Source: Phymorhynchus buccinoides (lineage: Eukaryota > Mollusca > Gastropoda > Neogastropoda > Raphitomidae). Taken from it: a stretch of 64,000 nucleotides of DNA. The position numbers and the translations under genes are program-made. The notes beneath the pieces were generated by a model. It was given only the letters and a program-made list of their open reading frames with translations. It was not told where the DNA came from and ran no database searches. This document shows, piece by piece, positions 59,530-64,000 of the stretch. Position 1 is the first letter of the stretch. Every line of letters starts with the position of its first letter. The stretch spans positions 43,566,790 to 43,630,789 of the forward strand of contig CM065703.1 in assembly GCA_017654935.2 (NCBI GenBank), in the 5' to 3' direction.

Positions 59530-60307
59530 AGCAGTGGGTGGATGCTTCGTGCCTCCATACGGGGAGCTGAACGACCCAAACGCCTCCACGAGTCTGTCCC
59601 CGTGCGGGGGTTTAACAAAAAATAGTTCTCCCACCTTCTGGACATTCTGTGCTTTTAACTTCCTCCAATCTGCTACTCTGGCTTTTCCCTTTGATTTCCA
59701 TCATCTACTATCTTTCTGACTTACTGGCCCATTCCCCTGCCTTTTTAAAAAAAAGTCTTCCAAATAAGTTTCCTCCTTTGAGCTCCTCCGAAATCGGAAT
59801 GTGTCGGCTGTACGCAGCGTGGAACCAGTGAAAACTGAAAACCGGACATATACGTACCATACCCATCATGGCCATATAACGCATAAGGTGATATAGACAG
59901 GACCACAGAGACAGGGACACATCCGGATAAGTCCCGCGTACGTTTAGGTCAGAACACACTGCACTGAAACTACTCTTTGGGGACTCAAAAGCAGTGCAGC
60001 GTCTCCTCGGGTTGGCTGCCTCGGCCTTCACTTTCCCCAGCGGACACAACAGAAAAAGAAAACTAAAGCCGTGTACACATACACGCGGATGTTCCGCGCG
60101 GAAACCCATGCGCAATCCGTAAATGAAAGAAGGAAAAACATACACGCACATGTACGAAGTTCTCCATATTTTGGTTTCCTTCTTTCTTTTACTTATTATT
60201 TCCGCGCGGAAAATCCGGATGTACTGTGTACCAGGCGTAAGCCATTGATGTACAAACACCAACACAAGTTAAGGACCACATTTTCAGGTCAAAGTCAACA
60301 AAACATC
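59530..60307 (+). other. Module spacer in copy 3
   Basis: Homologue of 17407-18190 with small indels near 60120 and 60195. The minus-strand frame here differs in length from that in copy 1, which argues against a gene. Confidence 0.5.
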
Positions 60308-60507
60308 CACTTCAACTGGCTAATTACAGCACAGCACGAGTGTTACTGTATGCTTCATGCATGCATCTTCATTGCTAGCCTGAGTAACACATGTACCAAC
60401 AATTGAACTTCAACTGGCTAATTACAGCACAGCACGAGTGTTACTGTACGCTTCATGCATGCATCTTCATTGCTAGCCTGAGTAACACATGTGCCAACAA
60501 TTGAATC
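60308..60507 (+). repeat. ~100-bp tandem duplication (copy 3)
   Basis: Same two-unit duplication as at 18192. Confidence 0.88.
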
Positions 60508-60694
60508 TATCTGTTGGCTGCAGAATTTTAGATGTGTGTAAATGAACTACACATTCAAAGTTGCCTATCAAAACAATGCTGATGCATTGTCAGCGAGTGG
60601 CCTTTAATTTGTGCTGATATCTTGCACTACACCACACAAAATCCATACAAAACAACAACAAAAAACAAAGACAAAACGCAATTTCGATAGGTTG

Positions 60695-60914
60695 GAGCCA
60701 AAGCGGACTATCTCTAGATAGTCCATTGATTTAATATTGATGTTATTGCAAAAACTAAGAACTTGTATTAAAATAAAGACTACGAATAATATAAAATGGG
60801 GGTTATTCTTTTCATATTTCTGCAGTCTTTTTGTACAAAACAAATACAAGTTATTAGTTTTCACAATAAGTTGAATATATCAATGGACAATCTAGAGATA
60901 GTCCGTGTTGGCTC
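60695..60914. mobile_element. 220-bp MITE (copy 3)
   Basis: Homologue of 18581-18800, same length and same ends. Confidence 0.65.
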
Positions 60915-61172
60915 TAAGCTATCAGCATGTACATACAACTAAACAAAACAACAGAATATTCTGCATCCATTATGCTCAGTTAACATTTGGATTGATTTTA
61001 TATTTTCACGTTGTTGATATGTGCACAAGTGTTCGAGTTCTCTGCAGACACTTTCACGTGTGAAATATTTGAAAAGTCAATGCTGCAGATAGAGTTCATT
61101 TTGAAGAGGTCTGAAGATGACGTAGCGATGATGAAGAGACGACACATAGAAAGGGATGACGCAGACTGGTAC

Positions 61173-62703
61173 AGTGCGTTGAAGGAACCCAAGTGGAGGA
61201 AAGGGTCCATGTTCAGGATATATACAGTGCGTTGAAGGAACCCAAGTGGAGGAAAGGGTCCATGTTCAGGGTATATACAGTGCGTTGAAGGAACCCAAGT
61301 GGAGGAAAGGGTCCATGTTCAGGGTATATGCAGGGCGTTGAAGGAACCCAAGTGGAGGAAAGGGTCCATGTTCAGGGTATATGCAGGGCGTTGAAGGAAC
61401 CCAAGTGGAGGAAAGGGTCCATGTTCAGGGTATATGCAGGGCGTTGAAGGAACCCAAGTGGAGGAAAGGGTCCATGTTCAGGGTATATGCAGGGCGTTGA
61501 AGGAACCCAAGTGGAGGAAAGGGTCCATGTTCAGGGTATATGCAGGGCGTTGAAGGAACCCAAGTGGAGGAAAGGGTCCATGTTCAGGGTATATGCAGTG
61601 CGTTGAAGGAACCCAAGTGGAGGAAAGGGTCCATGTTCAGGGTATATGCAGTGCGTTGAAGGAACCCAAGTGGAGGAAAGGGTCCATGTTCAGGGTATAT
61701 GCAGTGCGTTGAAGGAACCCAAGTGGAGGAAAGGGTCCATGTTCAGGGTATATGCAGGGCGTTGAAGGAACCCAAGTGGAGGAAAGGGTCCCTGTTCAGG
61801 GTATATGCAGGGCGTTGAAGGAACCCAAGTGGAGGAAAGGGTCCATGTTCAGGGTATATGCAGTGCGTTGAAGGAACCCAAGTGGAGGAAAGGGTCCCTG
61901 TTCAGGGTATCAGCAGGGCGTTGAAGGAACCCAAGTGGAGGAAAGGGTCCCTGTTCAAGGTATATGCAGGGCGTTGAAGGAACCCAAGTGGAGGAAAGGG
62001 TCCCTGTTCAGGGTATCAGCAGGGCGTTGAAGGAACCCAAGTGGAGGAAAGGGTCCCTGTTCAAGGTATCTGCAGGGCGTTGAAGGAACCCACGTGGATG
62101 AAGGGGTCCCTGGTCAGGGTATCAGCAGGGCGTTGAAGGAACCCAAGTGGAGGAAAGGGTCCCTGTTCAGGGTATCAGCAGGGCGTTGAAGGAACCCAAG
62201 GAAAGGGTCCCTGTTCAGGGTATCAGCAGTGCGTTGAAGGAGCCCAAGTGGAGGAAGGGGTCCCTGTTCAATGTATCTGCAGTGCGTTGAAGGAACCCTA
62301 GTGGAGGAAGGGTCCCTGTTCAATGTATCTGCAGTGCGTTGAAGGAACCCTAGTGGAGGAAAGGGTCCCTGTTCAATGTATGTGCAGGGCGTTGAAGGAA
62401 CCCAAATGAAGGAAAGGGTACCTGTTCAAGGTATCTACAGTGCGTTGAAGGAACCCAAATGGAGGAAAGTGTCCTTGTTCAGGGTTTGTACAGGGCGTTG
62501 AAGGAACCCAAGTGGAGGTAAGGGTCCCTGTTCAATGTATCTGCAGGGCGTTGGAGGAACCCAAGTGGAGGAAGGGGTCCCTGTTCACAGTATGTGCAGG
62601 GCGTTGAAGGAACCCAAATGGATGAAGGGGTCCCTGTTCAGGGTATGTGCAGGGCATTGAAGGAACCCAAGTGGAGGAAAGGGTCCCTGTTCAAGGTATC
62701 TGG
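61173..62703 (+). repeat. 53-bp minisatellite, about 29 units (copy 3)
   Basis: Same unit as at 19060. The right-hand, diverged half matches copy 1 unit by unit, while the left half differs in the order of 'cagtgcg' and 'cagggcg' variants. Confidence 0.95.
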
Positions 62704-62979
62704 AATGGAAACACCATAGACGATTGCAACTTTATAATTTGCGTATCTTCCTATTAGCGTTCACGGTAAACATGGGCAAAGTTGGTAACGTATTGCTAGT
62801 TGTCGATTTAGCTTCACCCTAAACCCTTATCGAGAGATAGGGAGGGGACGCTTCACAACACTGAAAGACAGGACAGCTAAGGACAAGAAGAGAGGGATAG
62901 TGTATCACATTCAACGTGAACAGTGCAGGGAAGACGACATAGAAGAGACAGGAAGGCCTCTTAAAACCAGATTAAATGA

Positions 62980-64000
62980 ACACTCTTCTAGAACATCTTG
63001 CCTGGCAATGTCTACATTTATCTACTGTACGGGGACTAAAGTGATTGAACTGAACCCTCTTCTAGAACATCTTGCCTGTCAATGTCTACATTTATCTGCT
63101 GTACGGGGACTAAAGTGATTGAACTGAACACTCTTCTAGAACATCTTGCCTGGCAATGTCTACATTTATCTACTATATGGGGACTAAAGTGATTGAACTG
63201 AACACTCTTCTAGAACATCTTGCCTGGCAATGTCTACATTTATCTACTATATGGGGACTAAAGTGATTGAACTGAACCCTCTTCTAGAACATCTTGCCTG
63301 TCAATGTCTACATTTATCTGCTGTACGGGGACTAAAGTGATTGAACTGAACACTCTTCTAGAACATCTTGCCTGGCAATGTCTACATTTATCTACTATAT
63401 GGGGACTAAAGTGATTGAACTGAACCCTCTTCTAGAACATCTTGCCTGGCAATGTCTACATTTATCTACTATATGGGGACTAAAGTGATTGAACTGAACA
63501 CTCTTCTAGAACATCTTGCCTGGCAATGTCTACATTTATCTGCTGTATGGGGACTAAAGTGATTGAACTGAACACTCTTCTAGAACATCTTGCCTGGCAA
63601 TGTCTACATTTATCTGCTGTACGGGGACTAAAGTGATTGAACTGAACCCTCTTCTAGAACATCTTGCCTGTCAATGTCTACATTTATCTACTATATGGGG
63701 ACTAAAGTGATTGAACTGAACCCTCTTCTAGAACATCTTGCCTGGCAATGTCTACATTTATCTGCTGTACGGGGACTAAAGTGATTGAACTGAACCCTCT
63801 TCTAGAACATCTTGCCTGACAATGTCTACATTTATCTACTATATGGGGACTAAAGTGATTGAACTGAACCCTCTTCTAGAACATCTTGCCTGGCAATGTC
63901 TACATTTATCTGCTGTACGGGGACTAAAGTGATTGAACTGAACCCTCTTCTAGAACATCTTGCCTGGCAATGTCTACATTTATCTGCTGTACGGGGACTA
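62980..64000 (+). repeat. 74-bp minisatellite, at least 13 units, cut by the window end (copy 3)
   Basis: Same unit as at 20868; the array is still running at the last base of the window. Confidence 0.95.

Larger units (their letters stand above)
43400..64000 (+). repeat. Large repeat module, copy 3 (direct arm with LINE), runs off the window
   Basis: Starts with a fraction of one 80-bp satellite unit (43400-43458) and then follows the copy-1 order to the 74-bp array at the window end. It contains LINE element B at 45458-51526. From 51529 on it parallels copy 1 from about 9284, with only small changes and altered repeat numbers. It forms the right arm of the inverted repeat with copy 2 up to about 56.7 kb. 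Confidence 0.93.

Overview
The window is metazoan nuclear DNA from a repeat-dense block, probably of a marine invertebrate. The evidence is two non-LTR retrotransposons of animal clades (an L1/Tx1-like element and a CR1-like element with a PHD-finger ORF1), palindromic MITEs, TTAGGG-like motifs, very long minisatellites and AT-rich non-coding DNA. I cannot name the species. I find no host protein gene, rRNA or tRNA, and no bacterial feature. Almost every long open frame outside the two retrotransposons is a by-product of tandem repeats.

The layout has four parts. (1) 1-4.59 kb holds private minisatellites (72, 62 and 98 bp units) and two copies of a 151-bp Harbinger-like MITE. (2) 4.6-21.84 kb is 'copy 1' of a large repeat module: an 80-bp satellite, a 76-bp triplicate, a 48-bp array, a diverged ~160-bp repeat, then 38-, 61-, 70-, 53- and 74-bp minisatellites separated by non-coding spacer, with two palindromic MITEs. 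(3) 21.84-29.65 kb is not duplicated in this window: short repeats, nested MITEs, a nearly complete CR1-like LINE on the minus strand (about 23.29-27.89 kb), a 70-bp minisatellite, and about 0.5 kb of (TAG)n, ending at a 500-N assembly gap (29647-30146). (4) 30.147-64 kb holds two more copies of the module arranged head to head: copy 2 on the minus strand (30147-43399) and copy 3 on the plus strand (43400 to the window end). They meet inside the 80-bp satellite at 43399/43400, so about 30.1-56.7 kb is one giant inverted repeat.

Each arm of the inverted repeat carries a ~6.05-kb L1/Tx1-like LINE in its 48-bp array; copy 1 has none and preserves an empty site. The arm-2 element keeps an intact 1245-aa ORF2 (endonuclease plus reverse transcriptase) but has a frameshift in the proline-rich part of ORF1. 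The arm-3 element has an open ORF1 but an ORF2 broken by three frameshifts and two stops. Both LINEs start at the same nucleotide yet have different flanks. This suggests two insertions into the same array family, or one insertion followed by unusual rearrangement.

At seven checked sites copies 2 and 3 agree with each other against copy 1, so the arms look like sisters. The module could be a real recent duplication, or partly an assembly product (haplotype duplication or fold-back read). The fixed-length N gap at one end of the inverted copy makes that a serious alternative.
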